A stretch of 64,000 nt of DNA, taken from assembly GCF_022605725.1 (NCBI RefSeq), contig NC_065547.1, positions 13,867,167 to 13,931,166 on the forward strand, read 5' to 3'. The DNA comes from Anthonomus grandis grandis (Eukaryota; Arthropoda; Insecta; Coleoptera; Curculionidae). The translations under genes were made by a program, and so were the position numbers. Below the pieces are notes generated by a model that was not told the DNA's origin, did not search any database, and saw nothing but the letters and a program-made list of their open reading frames with translations. Positions 34,278 through 45,649 of the stretch are shown one piece after another (within the stretch, counting starts at the first letter, position 1; the number at the start of each line of letters is the position of its first letter).

Positions 34278-34997
34278 TTGAACACTAGCGTTCATCAAAA
34301 CCTTATAAATGAAAATGCAGGGCTAAATTGTTATACGTCCTTTTCAACTGAACATTCTTTTCAACTTCAGTCCGCAGTCCTATTGTCTACGGCGAAGATG
34401 GAGATCTTAGATTCAAGAGGGAATTTCCAAACTGTCAAAGCACTTTTGGACTCTGCAAGTGAAGCCTGCTTGATCAGTCAATCTTGCTTACGGAGATTGG
34501 GCTTAGCACGTAAACATTATTCAATTCCAATCTTTGGGGTTAATCAGTCTTCTTCCTATACCAAGGGCATAACCAGTTGTGTTATACGACCCGTGGGAAA
34601 AATACAACCTACATTTTCATTTAATGGGTTAGTTGTGAAAAACCTTTGTTCGAATATGCCCTCTATACAAATTAATCCCAGTACTTGGAGCCATATTTCA
34701 AATTTGCCCCTTAGCGATCCACAATTTGATAAACCTGCTCCCGTAGAATTGCTTCTTGGCGCAGAAATCTATGCACAGGTTTTGAAATCGGGTCGAATTT
34801 ACGGAGATCCAGGTCAACCAGTTGCATTAGATACAGAATTTGGCTGGGTCTTATTAGGACGACTTCAAAATTCGACTTTTTCAATGTCATCCCCGAAACT
34901 CGGAAGCTACTTTACTGCCTTTGATAACCCATTAGATGTAACCTTGCGGAAATTCTGGGAACTAGTCCGTACCTCAAAGGAAATTCTTGTCTCCTGA
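34278..34997 (+). pseudogene. pol: BEL/Pao aspartic protease region
   Basis: This is the BEL-type (DUF1758-like) retropepsin. The active site reads KALLDSASEACLIS, where relatives usually have LLDSGS, so the Gly after DS is replaced by Ala. Downstream VELLLGAEIYAQVL and TEFGWVLLGRL are typical conserved blocks. A frame change separates it from gag (34,131-34,277) and from the reverse transcriptase (overlap at 34,987-34,997). Confidence 0.8.
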
Positions 34998-36530
34998 TGA
35001 GAAGCGGGCTGAAGAAATTTATCAAAACACAGTATCTCGTGATTGCACAGGGCGCTTTACGGTTGCTCTACCGTTTAAACAAAATTCGCCTATATTTAAT
35101 GATACCTTTTCATTGGCTTATCGTTGTTTTATGTCTTTAGAAGCTAGACTTCTTAAAAATCCTGAACTTTATAAACTTTATTCCGATTTCATGCGCGAAT
35201 ATATTTCCAATAAACATATGAGCCTTGTATTAAGCACTGGACCCAGGCCAGAGAGTGTTTGCTATCTTCCCCATCACGGAGTAATTAAACCAGACAGCAG
35301 CACTACCAAGGTGAGAGTTGTGTTCAATGCTTCTGCAAAGGATTCAAAAAACCACAGTCTCAACTCCACTCTTCTACCTGGTCCAAAACTTCATGCTGAC
35401 ATAGTCACTATTCTACTGCGATTTCGTTTCCACGCCATCTGAATGATTAGTGATATACAAAAGATGTTTTTACAAATAAATCTAATTCATGAGCATAGAG
35501 ATTACCAACGTTTATTATGGCGTTTCAGCCCAGAGGAGCCTCTTCAGGAATATCGCTTGAATACAGTCACTTTTGGGGTAACTTCCAGTCCATACTTGGC
35601 TATCAGAACATTAAGGGAATTAGCTGTACAAGAGAAAAATAAGTTTCCCAGAGCTGCACAGGTTATTTTGGAAGATTCCTTTATGGATGATATCTGCTCG
35701 GGAAGTTGCGATTTAGAGTCAGCACTAGCTCTTCAAAAGGAACTGATCTTACTGCTAAAATCAGGCGGGTTTGAACTTCGGAAGTGGGCAAGCAATGACC
35801 CCGCACTTCTTTCCACGTTATCTCCAGAAGACTGTCAGATTCCTATATCCTTCGATAAAGAAACTCCCGCTAGTATTAAAATTTTGGGCTTGCAGTGGTT
35901 TCCTTTATCAGCTACTTTTTCATATTGTTGCAACCCTGATGAAAATTGTAAATTTACCAAATGAAAAATACTTTCAATGATTGCCAAAATATGGGACCCA
36001 TGTGGGTTTTTATCTCCGGTAACTCTAAAGGCAAAATCTCTTATGCAGGAGTTATGGAAGGAAAAGTTAGATTGGGATATAGAGCCTCCTCAACATATTT
36101 GTGAGAAGTGGTTTTATTTTAAATCTAGTTTCTCAGAGCTCTCTAAGCTATCTCTTCCGAGATGCATTTTTGCTCCCAATATACAACGTTGTCAAATTCT
36201 TGCATTCTGTGACGCTTCTGAGCGTGGTTATGCATGTGCCATATATTTACGAATTGAGTTGCCGGACGCAATTAAATCTTCACTTATTATTGCAAAAGGA
36301 AAGGTGGCACCCTTAAAACCGTCTCAATACCTCGAATGGAGTTACTTGGTGCTACACTTCTTGCAGATTTATTGAAATTTGTTCTCGATACTTATTCGCT
36401 ATTAATCATTATTGATGAAGTTTTGGCCTTTTCTGATTCAAAGGTGGTTCTAAGTTGGATTGCTGACTCTCCACACCGATGGAAAACGTTCGTGGCAAAT
36501 CGGGTGAGTCACATTTAAGAAACCATTCCA
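34987..36530 (+). pseudogene. pol: BEL/Pao reverse transcriptase and RNase H (stops, frameshift)
   Basis: One frame from 34,987 to 36,375 is interrupted by TGA at 35,440-35,442 and 35,962-35,964. RT motifs: KVRVVFNASAKD (near 35,310), MISDIQKMFLQI (35,443), FGVTSSPYLA and DSFMDDICSG (near 35,680), where relatives have YVDD. The RNase H-like region has ILAFCDASERGYACAIYL (near 36,196) and continues after a frameshift at ~36,345 with LEWSYL/MELLGATLLADL and AFSDSKVVLSWI. A stop at 36,516-36,518 follows. The product is non-functional. Confidence 0.85.
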
Positions 36531-36650
36531 CAAGTTTTATGGTATTATATACCTTCACTAGAAAATCCAGCAGATTGTGCCAGCCGAGGTCTCACTCCTG
36601 AGAATCTGGTAAATCATCCCCTATGGTTTACAGGTCCTCCATGGATTTAT

Positions 36651-38216
36651 TTGCCTCGTTCTGACTGGGCATTGTCGACTGTTTCAGATACCGATATAAA
36701 AAGCCAAGATGTTTTTCGAGAGCAAAAAGTTGAAACTCTAGCTGCTACCATTTCACCAAACGTCTTAGACCAAATTCTGAACCATTATTCCTTCCTCCCA
36801 AAAATTCAAAGGATAATTGCCTACCTAATTCGATTTTCAAATAACACTCAAACAAAACATGAAAAACGAGTCGGCCCAATAATGAATTTTGAACTACAAA
36901 AATCTTTGCTAATTCTTGTGAAACACATTCAGCGATTTTATTTTTCAGAGATAATTGCTCAAATAAAGTCAAATGAAATTTTACCTAAACCATTTCGTAA
37001 ACTAGCTCCATTTCTGGACGAACAGGGTTTTGTCAGAGTGGGCGGACGACTAAGAAATTCATCACTTCCGTATGATGTGAAACACCCTCTTCTGTTGCCA
37101 AAAGATAACAGACTAACCGAACTTATTATTGACCATATACACAAAATTAACTTGCATCCTGGTTTAAATACAGTTTTATATCTTGTTCGCCAACAATTTT
37201 GGATACTTTCCGCTCGTAGAGTGATACAAAGAGTCCTTACAAAATGCCTAAAATGCTTTCGCGTGAACCCAAAACCCTATACCCCGTATATGGGAGACTT
37301 ACTGTCATTTCGCATCTCGCAACCTAAGTGCTTTTCGCATGTTTGCATCGACTATGCAGGCCCTTTAAACATCTCAATGGGTAAATATCGCGGTGCAAAA
37401 ATATTCAAGGCATATATTTTAATTATAGTGTGTGTTGTTTCTCGAGCTATTCACATCGAACTAGTCTCCGACCTAACTTCTGAAAGTTTCATAGCCGCTT
37501 TTCGGCGTTTTGTATCCAGACGCGGAAGCTGTCTCAATATTTACTCTGATTCGGCCACCACTTATGTAGGTGCCTACAAACAAATTCGTAAACTCTCGAA
37601 GCATGCAGCGGAGCATTTAAAAATATCGTGGTTTTTTAATGTACCTGCTGGGCCTCACCTTAATGGTCTAGCAGAGGCTGGCGTCAAATCTGTCAAGACG
37701 CACTTAGTTCGAGTGGTAGGAGACCAAGTTTTAACTTATAAGGAGCTCTACACTTTACTTACCCAAATTGAAGCTCTGCTGAATAGCAGGCCTATGTGGG
37801 CACAAAGTTCCGATCCGAACGATTTAGCCCCACTTACTCCTGGTCATTTTTTGACACTAGAACCGCTAAATACGGTTCCTGATCCTGATCTGTCCCATTT
37901 AAAGCTCAATACTTTGTCCCGCTGGCAATTGATACAAAGATTAAATGTTGATTTTTGGAAAAGATGGCAATTAGAGTATCTTAATACCTTGCAACAAAGG
38001 TCAAAGTGGACTAATCCCACCACTAAGATTGAGCTAAATAGGTTAGTCATAATTAAAAATGAAAATCATCCTCCTATTCATTGGTTATTGGGACGAATTG
38101 TAATGTTACACCCTGGCCCAGACGGCCATGTAGGGGTTGTCACAGTAAAAACTGCAAATGGGCTCTATAAGAGACCAATTGTTAAACTATGTCCTCTACC
38201 GATACGGAGTTCATAG
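36651..38216 (+). pseudogene. pol: BEL/Pao integrase region (long open frame)
   Basis: A 521-codon frame with the HHCC zinc domain (IIDHIHKINLHPGL...CLKCF, ~37,125-37,260) and the catalytic core. First D is in VCIDYAGPL (~37,343), second D in IYSDSATTYVGA (~37,540; relatives have SDNGTNF) and E in GLAEAGVKSVKTHL (~37,665). A C-terminal BEL domain follows (LTPGHFL, WLLGRIVMLHPGPDG). All three acidic residues are kept. The frame is open to the end, but it is only the 3' part of a broken polyprotein. Confidence 0.87.
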
Positions 38217-38451
38217 CATTATTAGTACGTAGCAGAATTAAGCTTGTTTGCGTCTTAAGGGAACTGGGAAATAATTAGGATTACATTTGCGAGAATCGAA
38301 TAGTTTTGTTTAAGTTTTTTTTGCTCCGCTAGTACATTTTTTCCTTTCAAGTATTTTTTTTTCTCTTACATTTTTATTTTCACACTTCTTATTTTCTGTG
38401 AATTTTGGAAATTTCCGTAGGAATAGTATTTCTTCTTAAAACATGCGTTTT

Positions 38452-38464
38452 AGTGGGCGGAAAA
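38452..38464 (+). other. BEL/Pao polypurine tract
   Basis: AGTGGGCGGAAAA immediately precedes the 3' LTR start TGTATACG, the expected plus-strand priming site. The tract has two non-purine bases. Confidence 0.55.
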
Positions 38465-39059
38465 TGTATACGCAACTTTTGAACATATTAAATTATTTTT
38501 CGTCTTTTAACTACGCAATTTCAAATTTACATTAACCATACAACATCAAGCTTGGCGCCGACGTCGAATGGTCTATCAAGAGTTTGCGTACAAAGAAGCA
38601 AACCGGCAACTTCAGCTTTTGCCGTTGCCATGATCGAGGCTCCAGACTTCGTCTAAAAGGTGCCAGTGGCGGCTCGTGGGTCAATCTTCAGGGGGGTCAT
38701 TTTGGTTTGAAAACTTATAGTTTATTCTAATAGAAAAAAACAAATCAAACTATTGATTTTTTAAAGTATTTGAAAGATCTTTTTGTCATTTATATTTTGG
38801 ATAAAAAATACAGACTTAGATAAAACTCAATAATATTTACCGAGATATTTACCCTATTAAGGGTAAAAATAACTTTAAATGCTTAAATCGTTTGCCGAAA
38901 ATTAACTTTGCCTTTTTATTAGAGTAAATATTTTAAATAAAAATATAAGAAAAAGGGTATAAACAGGTTATCGAAACCACTCTACCCAGAACCATCGTAC
39001 GTTTTGGAGATCGGCCGAAAAAGGACGAAAATGCGTATAAATTTACAAAAAATATTTTT

Positions 39060-40100
39060 ATCGGCTTATGTTGACTCGCCGCTTTTTGCAGGATAAGTTG
39101 ATGGGCATAGCAGTGCTAGCAATAAAGTGTGCATTTGGGTATATTTCTTTAATTTTTTTTTATACTCCTACCAGTTTACCGCTCATGACTGATGCACCGT
39201 CGTAACTTTGGGCAATTAATTTTTCAGGTGCTTGATTAATTTTTGATAATTGAAGTTCTTCCAATATTACATTAGTTAAATGTTGTGCTGTGGCATCTGG
39301 AGGGTTAACAAATTTCCAAAATCTTTCATGTGCAATCAGTTAATACATATTGCAATATGACAATCATCTGCGTTTTATTGAAGCTGTCTGTGGTCTCATC
39401 TACTTGAATTGCCACAAAATTTGTCTGGCCAATCTCCTTAATTATATGAGTATGTACAATGGCTAACATTGATTCGAAAATATCGTTCTGAATTGTTTTT
39501 GTTGTGCCTTTAAATACTGTACTTCTTTCAATATGTTCTTTAAACATTAAATCCAGTTCAGAAACAAAATCGATAAGGCCCAGAAAAATTTCAGGATTAT
39601 TGGAGTTGATACTTTCGTCATGACTGCGCAATGCAATTTCGAAAACTCCACAAAATTTTACACAGCCGATTAGTTTGTTTAAAATATACCTATTTTTAGA
39701 AACCGATTCATTAAAGTCATGCACAGATTTACGATATACACTATCAAGTTGCTGTCTTATGTTAACACCAAAGTATATAGTTTTCAACTGTTAGACTGTG
39801 TTAACACGTCCTAAACTTGCGTAACTCATTGATGAATTTATATGAGTAGTGGAAGAAGCAAGCTTTGTAATTTTCACTTTTAAATGCTTAATGTCAATTA
39901 CTCCATTTTTCGCCCATACAGCGTCATTCGAAAATAGTAAAGACGGGTAGCAAAAAAATTTCTTACACTGCAGCCACAAATCCAATCACACAAATTGTAC
40001 ATTGATTCTTTAAAATATTTTTGAATATCTTTACCCCTATCCTTTGTTGTTTGTTTTAAATTCATATTTGGTTTTGGTCGACCACTTTCCTTTTTCTCAA
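39060..40100 (-). pseudogene. hAT transposase, ZMYM1-like (truncated and frameshifted)
   Basis: The N-terminal TTF-type zinc region is readable on the minus strand (GRPKPNMNLKQTTKDRG near 40,070; CDWICGC near 39,970; SSTTHINSSMSYASLGRVN near 39,800-39,860). A DUF4371-like region follows (39,787-39,326), including CVKFCGVFEIALRSHDES and VAIQVDETTDSFN with the first catalytic Asp. A remnant CYAHQLILQKAASQH lies near 39,090. The C-terminal half, including the dimerisation domain, is absent. At least two frameshifts. Not functional. Confidence 0.8.
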
Positions 40101-40120
40101 GCCGTCATAATTATTTAAAT

Positions 40121-40165
40121 TAAAATCTGCTGGAACATCATAATTTAATGTTCCAGCAGATTTTA
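40121..40165. repeat. Perfect 18-bp hairpin within the hAT element
   Basis: TAAAATCTGCTGGAACAT (40,121-40,138) and its exact inverse (40,148-40,165) flank a 9-base loop. It lies 5' of the transposase remnant. Confidence 0.9.
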
Positions 40166-40811
40166 AGGCAATTATTTCGTGCGGGCGGCAAACAGTAACT
40201 ATTTAAAACAAAACTGAAAACATTCATCCAGTCGGGCCGTCGACTACGTTAGCGATATAGGACTGAAAGGTGACTCTCACTCCCGCCCACGAAATGCTAA
40301 TCTGCCTTCTTTGTTCTATTTTACATGCATTTCTCCATAAGCCATAAGAACTGTATAGGGACAATTTAAAATACGGCCCAGCCACGGGCTTGTGATGCGC
40401 GGGAGGCGCGACGTTAATAATATATTTATTTGTTTTGCCAATGCAGACTGCTTAGAGAATTTTATAATTCACAATGAAGTTTTAGATAAAAGATATTTAT
40501 AATAAAATTGGGATTTTTATGAGATTATTTAAGGGGGGTCATTGACCAATTGACCCTAAGAAGGAGCCGCCACTGAAAGGTGCTTCTATAATTTCCCCAA
40601 AATTATGGGAAAAGTTTCTACAATATAATCTAATTTTCATTACACACTACTAATACCAAGTCTAATGTGTTTGTGCCGAATATAAGTGCGGGCCCGCCAG
40701 AAGAAACTCATTTATTTCATCCAAGTGCTCCAAGAGATTATTCCAAGAGATTATTATCATGGAAATTAATGTTAAATTTAGAAAAATGAACCCTTGCATA
40801 ACAACCGTACA

Positions 40812-41487
<676 letters not shown>

Positions 41488-42566
41488 CCGGGTGGCCAAC
41501 TAAGAATGGACGTCGGCGATATCTCAGGCCCTAATAGTCGTAGCGCCTTGAAAAAAAAAATTTTGTAATAAAAGTAGCCAAAAAAAAATGCTGGAAATTA
41601 TTTTGAAGTTCATTGGTCAACCGCTAGAGGGCGCGACAGCTTCTTTAAATCTTAAAATTGCATTTTTGCCAAAAAACCTCCAATAACGTACACCTCAAAA
41701 TATTATATTAATATTCTAGGAAGATTTCCTCACAAAAAAGTTTCTACAAAAATTTCTGTCAGTTGTCAAATAAAGTGGTGGGGGGCGTTTTTAGCTTGAA
41801 TAAAGAAAACAGCTGAAAATCAGCTGTGACTGGACCGATTTTTTTTAAACATATTTTTTTTTTAAGTCTATTGTTGCCTTATTTTTTCAACCAAAAAAAA
41901 AATTCAAATTACTTTTCCTAAAATCCCCTAGAGGGCGTTGACTTATGACTAACCCTTTCTGACGGATTATTTCAAAAAACTCAAATGCAACTATATATAT
42001 TTTTTTACGTCATTAAAAGCGGGGAAGAAAACCAAAGAAACTGGTGAAAACGGCACTTCGATATCACTTGTTAAACTAAACTTATTAACAAAATAGTGTC
42101 CATTTGAAAATAAAAGTGATAAAAATGGCCATAAATTACTATTTGCTTACACAAGCTGAATAAACTCGTATTAACTAAGTATTTTTAAAAAGAAACAAAC
42201 TCAGTAGTGTTTTGGAAAATCCGAGATATAGAATTGATCGTTATACGTTTATTTATTACAGGGTGTTAACTAAATAAAGTTGACCAAATTGGCCTATTTT
42301 GGGAAAACTGTGCATACAGTTTATAGTTATTCTATAGGAAAGTTTTAAAAATTTGGCACCATACCATACCATAGAAAAGTTAATTAAAGATACAAAAATA
42401 AAATAATTTGACACTTTTAACAATTTTGATGATACCGGATGTAGATGAAAACTTGCTTATTTTAAATAGAACACTCTATAATATGTTATTTGATATTTAA
42501 ATTCTACATACAATTTTAAGAAATCTTAGGTGGTACAATAAATAATATGTTATACACATAATTTAT

Positions 42567-43653
42567 TTAGTGCCTCCCCAAATGTTCAAAATGCATTCCA
42601 TCATTTTCTATGCACTGAAACATCTGTTGTTCGGTAGACAAAGCTGCAGTCTCTACCTCAGCAAATGAGAGAGTCTGCATGCAATCCCTAATCCGGCCAA
42701 TCATATTTTGTCGGGTCGTAGGTCTTGTTGCAAAAACAATTTCTTTAACTCGACCCCATAAATAAAAATCCAGGCACGTTAGGTCTGGTGATCTAGCCGG
42801 CCATGGAAAGGTACCGCCCCGTCCTATCCATCTACCAGGGTAGGTAGCATCTAAAAACTCCCGAACATTTCGGGCGAAATGTGCTGGACAGCCACCGTGC
42901 TGGAACATCATTCGTTGGCGAATTTCAAGTGGCACATCCTCTAATAGAATTGGCAATTCCTCCCTTAAAAACTGCAAATAATTTGCACCATTTAGTGCGT
43001 TGTTGGCCGATAATTCGACCTCCTAATATTCCTGCCCAACAATTTAAAGACCAACGGCCTTGATGCTGGACTTCTCGCATACAGTGCGGATTCGTTGGTG
43101 ACCAGTAATGAATATTGCGGAGATTCACGCCTCCATTGCTGTGAAATGTAGCCTCATCTGTCCACAATATGTTTGAAAGCACCTGAGTCTGAATCTGGTG
43201 CTTTTCGTGTAAAAATTAATTAATTTTACATTTAAAGCATCATCATCAAAAAATGAACTCTCCTTAGGAAAATTAAGTCTCATCGCGTATAGTGAAGATT
43301 AATATCCAAAAGATCGCTTACCTGTACTCCTTAAGAATATTCTGAACAGTAGTTCGACTTACTCCCAGGTCGTGCGCTATTGTTCTAGTACTTAAGTGAG
43401 GATTAAACTCGACGTAGGCTAAAACATTTATTATGTTGTCTTCGGTGCGTCCCCTGCGTTGTCTCCGAAACACGGGCAGCCGAACGTTTCCAGTCGTTCG
43501 CAAACGATGTGTGATTCGAAGAAAAAATTTTGCAGTAGGATGGCGTCTATCAGGATACTGATGCGCATACACCCTTGCAGCAACTGTGGCATTTCTCATA
43601 CATTCAAAATAAGTACCTATTATGTCAAACGCCTCTTCGTTTGTGTAAAGCAT
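42567..43653 (-). pseudogene. DD41D mariner-like transposase, catalytic Asp changed to Gly
   Basis: The likely start is ATG at 43,651-43,653 (MLYTNEEAFDIIGTYFEC), giving the same N-terminal HTH with YPDRRHPTAKFF and a second HTH (HLSTRTIAHDLGVSRTTVQN). Frames break between about 43,318 and 43,182. The core continues with ILWTDEATFHSNGG (first D). The second motif reads FQHGGCPAHF, with Gly at the position of the catalytic Asp. The third is ARSPDLTCLDFYLWGR, 41 residues further on. Another frame change near 42,990 follows GGRIIG. The C-terminus ends FEHLGRH. Inactive by frame and by active-site change. Confidence 0.88.
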
Positions 43654-43710
43654 TGTTAAACAAAGCAATACGAAAAACAGAGATAAAAAGTTAAGGAACA
43701 AAAAACTTGA

Positions 43711-43804
43711 ACAAAACACAAAAAACCGAAACAAAATAGGAAAAACTGGAACAATACGAACAACTGGCACAACACGAAAAACTGAAACAACACGGAAAAC
43801 TGGA
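43711..43804. repeat. 18-20-bp minisatellite upstream of the transposase
   Basis: Five consecutive units of the form ACAACACGAAAAACTGGA (43,711; 43,731; 43,751; 43,769; 43,787), with spacings of 20, 20, 18 and 18 bp. It lies in the 5' leader of the transposase gene, between its start and the right end of the element. Confidence 0.8.
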
Positions 43805-44815
43805 AAAACAAAGTTCACAATACGGCGAACTAACAAGAAAACTATTGGATGTTATTAGCGAGACTTAAAAACGCTTTAACAATCCCAAGAAGAGACGCTA
43901 AAATGACATTTAACTGAAATATTTACATATTTTGCTTCCATGGTTACCTGCCACTTTTGTTTCCATAGCCTACTAACTCAACTTTCCTATGCACAGTTTT
44001 CCCAAAATAGGCCCATTTGGTCAACTTGGTTTAGTTAACACCCTGTATAAATAAACGTATAACGATGAATCCTGTATGTCGGATTTTCTAAAAGAGTACT
44101 ATGAGTTTGTTTGTTTAAAAAAATACTTATATAAAAGGAGTTTATTCAGTTTGTCTAAGCAAATAGGAGTTTATCGCCATTTTCGTCATTTTTATTTTCG
44201 AAGGGACACTTTTTTTTATAACTTTTGTTTAAGAAATGATATCGAAGTGCCGTTTTCACCAGTTTCTTTGGTTTTCTTCCCCGCTTTTAATGACGTAAAA
44301 AAATATATATAGTTGCATTTGAGTTTTTTGAAATAATCCGACAGAAAGGGTTAGTCACAAGTCAACGCCCTCTAGCGGATTTTAGGAAAAGTAATTTGAA
44401 ATTTTTTTTTGGTTGAAAAAATAAGGCAACAATAGACATAAAAAAAAATATGTTTAAAAAAAATCGGTTTAGTCATAGCTGATTTTCAGCTGTTTTCTTT
44501 ATTCAAGCTAAAAACGCCCCCCACCACTTTATTTGACAACTGACAGAAATTTTTGTAGAAACTTTTTTGTGAGAAAATCTTCCTAGAATATTAATATAAT
44601 ATTTTGAGGTGTACGTTATTGGAGGTTTTTTGGCAAAAATGCAATTTTAAGATTTAAAGAAGCTGTCGCGCCCTCTAGCGGTTGACCAATGAACTTCAAA
44701 ATAATTTCCAGCATTTTTTTTTGCCACTTTTATTACAAAATTTTTTTTTTCAAGGGGCTACGACTATTAGGGCCTGAGATATCGCCGACGTCCATTCTTA
44801 GTTGGCCACCCGGTA

Positions 44816-45129
44816 CATTACTTAATAAAATCAGGTAATATATTTAAATCGGATAAACTTTTAAAAAGTACAGAATTGAGCATTTGACTAGAATTACACC
44901 TATCTAATAAAATAAAGTTAAAGGAATGACGTGTATCATAATTATGTACATCGCTGAAAATTTTGATTTTATCGTAAATATACGATGGTCACATTTTACT
45001 TTTGCTTTAAACAGAAAGACATATAGACTAGAAGCAATTGTTTGTTTTATTGACAACATGTTTGACACATTAAGCATTAACGACACGGGATCTGTGGCAT
45101 TTCAAAATAGTTCTAATTGCTCGATTCTG
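44816..45129. other. Intergenic or 5' part of the gypsy fragment
   Basis: Open on the plus strand from 44,926, but I recognise no domain before 45,130, where the Ty3/gypsy sequence begins. Confidence 0.4.
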
Positions 45130-45649
45130 CTGAGGAAATACGTTAATCGGGTATGGGGAGACACTCAAGAAAAGGCATTTCAACAAATTAAAACTATATT
45201 GACAAATACTGCAATTCTTACTGTTTTTAAACTTAATTTACGGACGGAGCTGCATACTTTAGTCCGATTTGGAAGGAAAATAGCATGTTGTATCCTATTT
45301 TAATAAGCAGACAACTAATGACCAAAGACAATACGGTGCATATGAGTCAGAAACTATGGCAGTTGTTTTTGCTTTAAGATATTTTAGAGTGTTCTTTGGA
45401 ATTAATTTTAAACTAGTTACTGATTATAATGCTTTAAAGACAACACTTTTCAGAAAGGATCTTTTACCTTGAATTGGACATTGTTGGTTAGAAATTAATT
45501 TTCATTTGATATCGAATAAAGGCCAGCAACGCAAAAGGCATACGTAGATGTATTAAGCAAAAACCCATTAAACGAACATGAAACATATTCTATAGATATT
45601 ACCCAGAGTGAATGGATTATAGGGGTACAATTACAAGATGAACACTTAA
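45130..45649 (+). pseudogene. pol: Ty3/gypsy RT end and RNase H (degraded)
   Basis: WGDTQEKAFQQIKTILTNTA (45,155-45,214) matches the connection between reverse transcriptase and RNase H. After a frame change at ~45,260, remnants ETMAVVFALRYFRVF (~45,350-45,395) and FKLVTDYNAL (~45,407) match RNase H. A degraded YKPGQ...DVLS motif follows (~45,520-45,560). Stops and shifts throughout. Confidence 0.78.

Larger units (their letters stand above)
38664..40575 (-). mobile_element. hAT-superfamily transposon
   Basis: Ends CAGTGGCGGCTCGTGGG and the inverse of CAGTGGCGGCTCCTTC, with an exact 8-bp duplication AAAGGTGC (38,656-38,663 and 40,576-40,583), the hallmark of hAT insertion. The BEL 5' LTR gives the uninterrupted sequence at 31,851-31,858. 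Length is 1,912 bp with a degraded transposase on the minus strand. Confidence 0.93.
31661..40811 (+). mobile_element. BEL/Pao LTR retrotransposon, with a hAT element in its 3' LTR
   Basis: LTRs TGTATACGCAAC...GTACA lie at 31,661-32,159 and 38,465-40,811, the latter enlarged by a 1.9-kb hAT insertion. A primer-binding site, gag, BEL-type protease, reverse transcriptase, RNase H, integrase and polypurine tract lie in order between them. The flanking 5 bp are AATAA on both sides, consistent with a BEL-type duplication but uninformative inside an AAT repeat. All reading frames are interrupted. Confidence 0.92.
38465..40811 (+). repeat. BEL/Pao 3' LTR, split by a hAT transposon and rearranged
   Basis: LTR sequence occupies 38,465-38,663 and 40,576-40,811. 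Compared with the 5' LTR, about 60 bp near its 3' part is missing and CCAAGAGATTATT occurs twice in tandem (40,730-40,755). The segment holding TATATAAG is also lost. The end ...CCGTACA at 40,811 abuts the microsatellite. Confidence 0.85.
42259..44045 (-). mobile_element. DD41D mariner-like transposon at the centre of the foldback element
   Basis: Ends CAGGGTGTTAACTAAATAAA (42,259) and inverse AGTTAACACCCTG ending 44,045, with TA at 42,257-42,258 and 44,046-44,047. Inverted repeats are about 55 bp (to GTGCATA). Length is 1,787 bp with a degraded transposase on the minus strand. Confidence 0.92.
41488..44813. mobile_element. Foldback (palindromic) element with about 770-bp arms, split at its centre
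   Basis: Ends CCGGGTGGCCAACTAAGAAT at 41,488 and its inverse ending at 44,813, with TA outside (41,486-41,487; 44,814-44,815). The left arm (41,488-42,256) and right arm (44,048-44,813) are near-exact inverse complements over their whole length, sharing blocks such as CCGCTAGAGGGCGCGACAGC, TTGACAACTGACAG and GGCAACAATAGAC. No coding sequence. A DD41D transposon interrupts it exactly at the centre. Confidence 0.92.

Noticed and set aside
43183..43317. Apparent GT...AG intron in the DD41D transposase at 42,567-43,653
   Set aside because: The stretch still translates to family-like pieces in shifted frames (for example FLRRVHFL). Frameshift decay explains it better than an intron.
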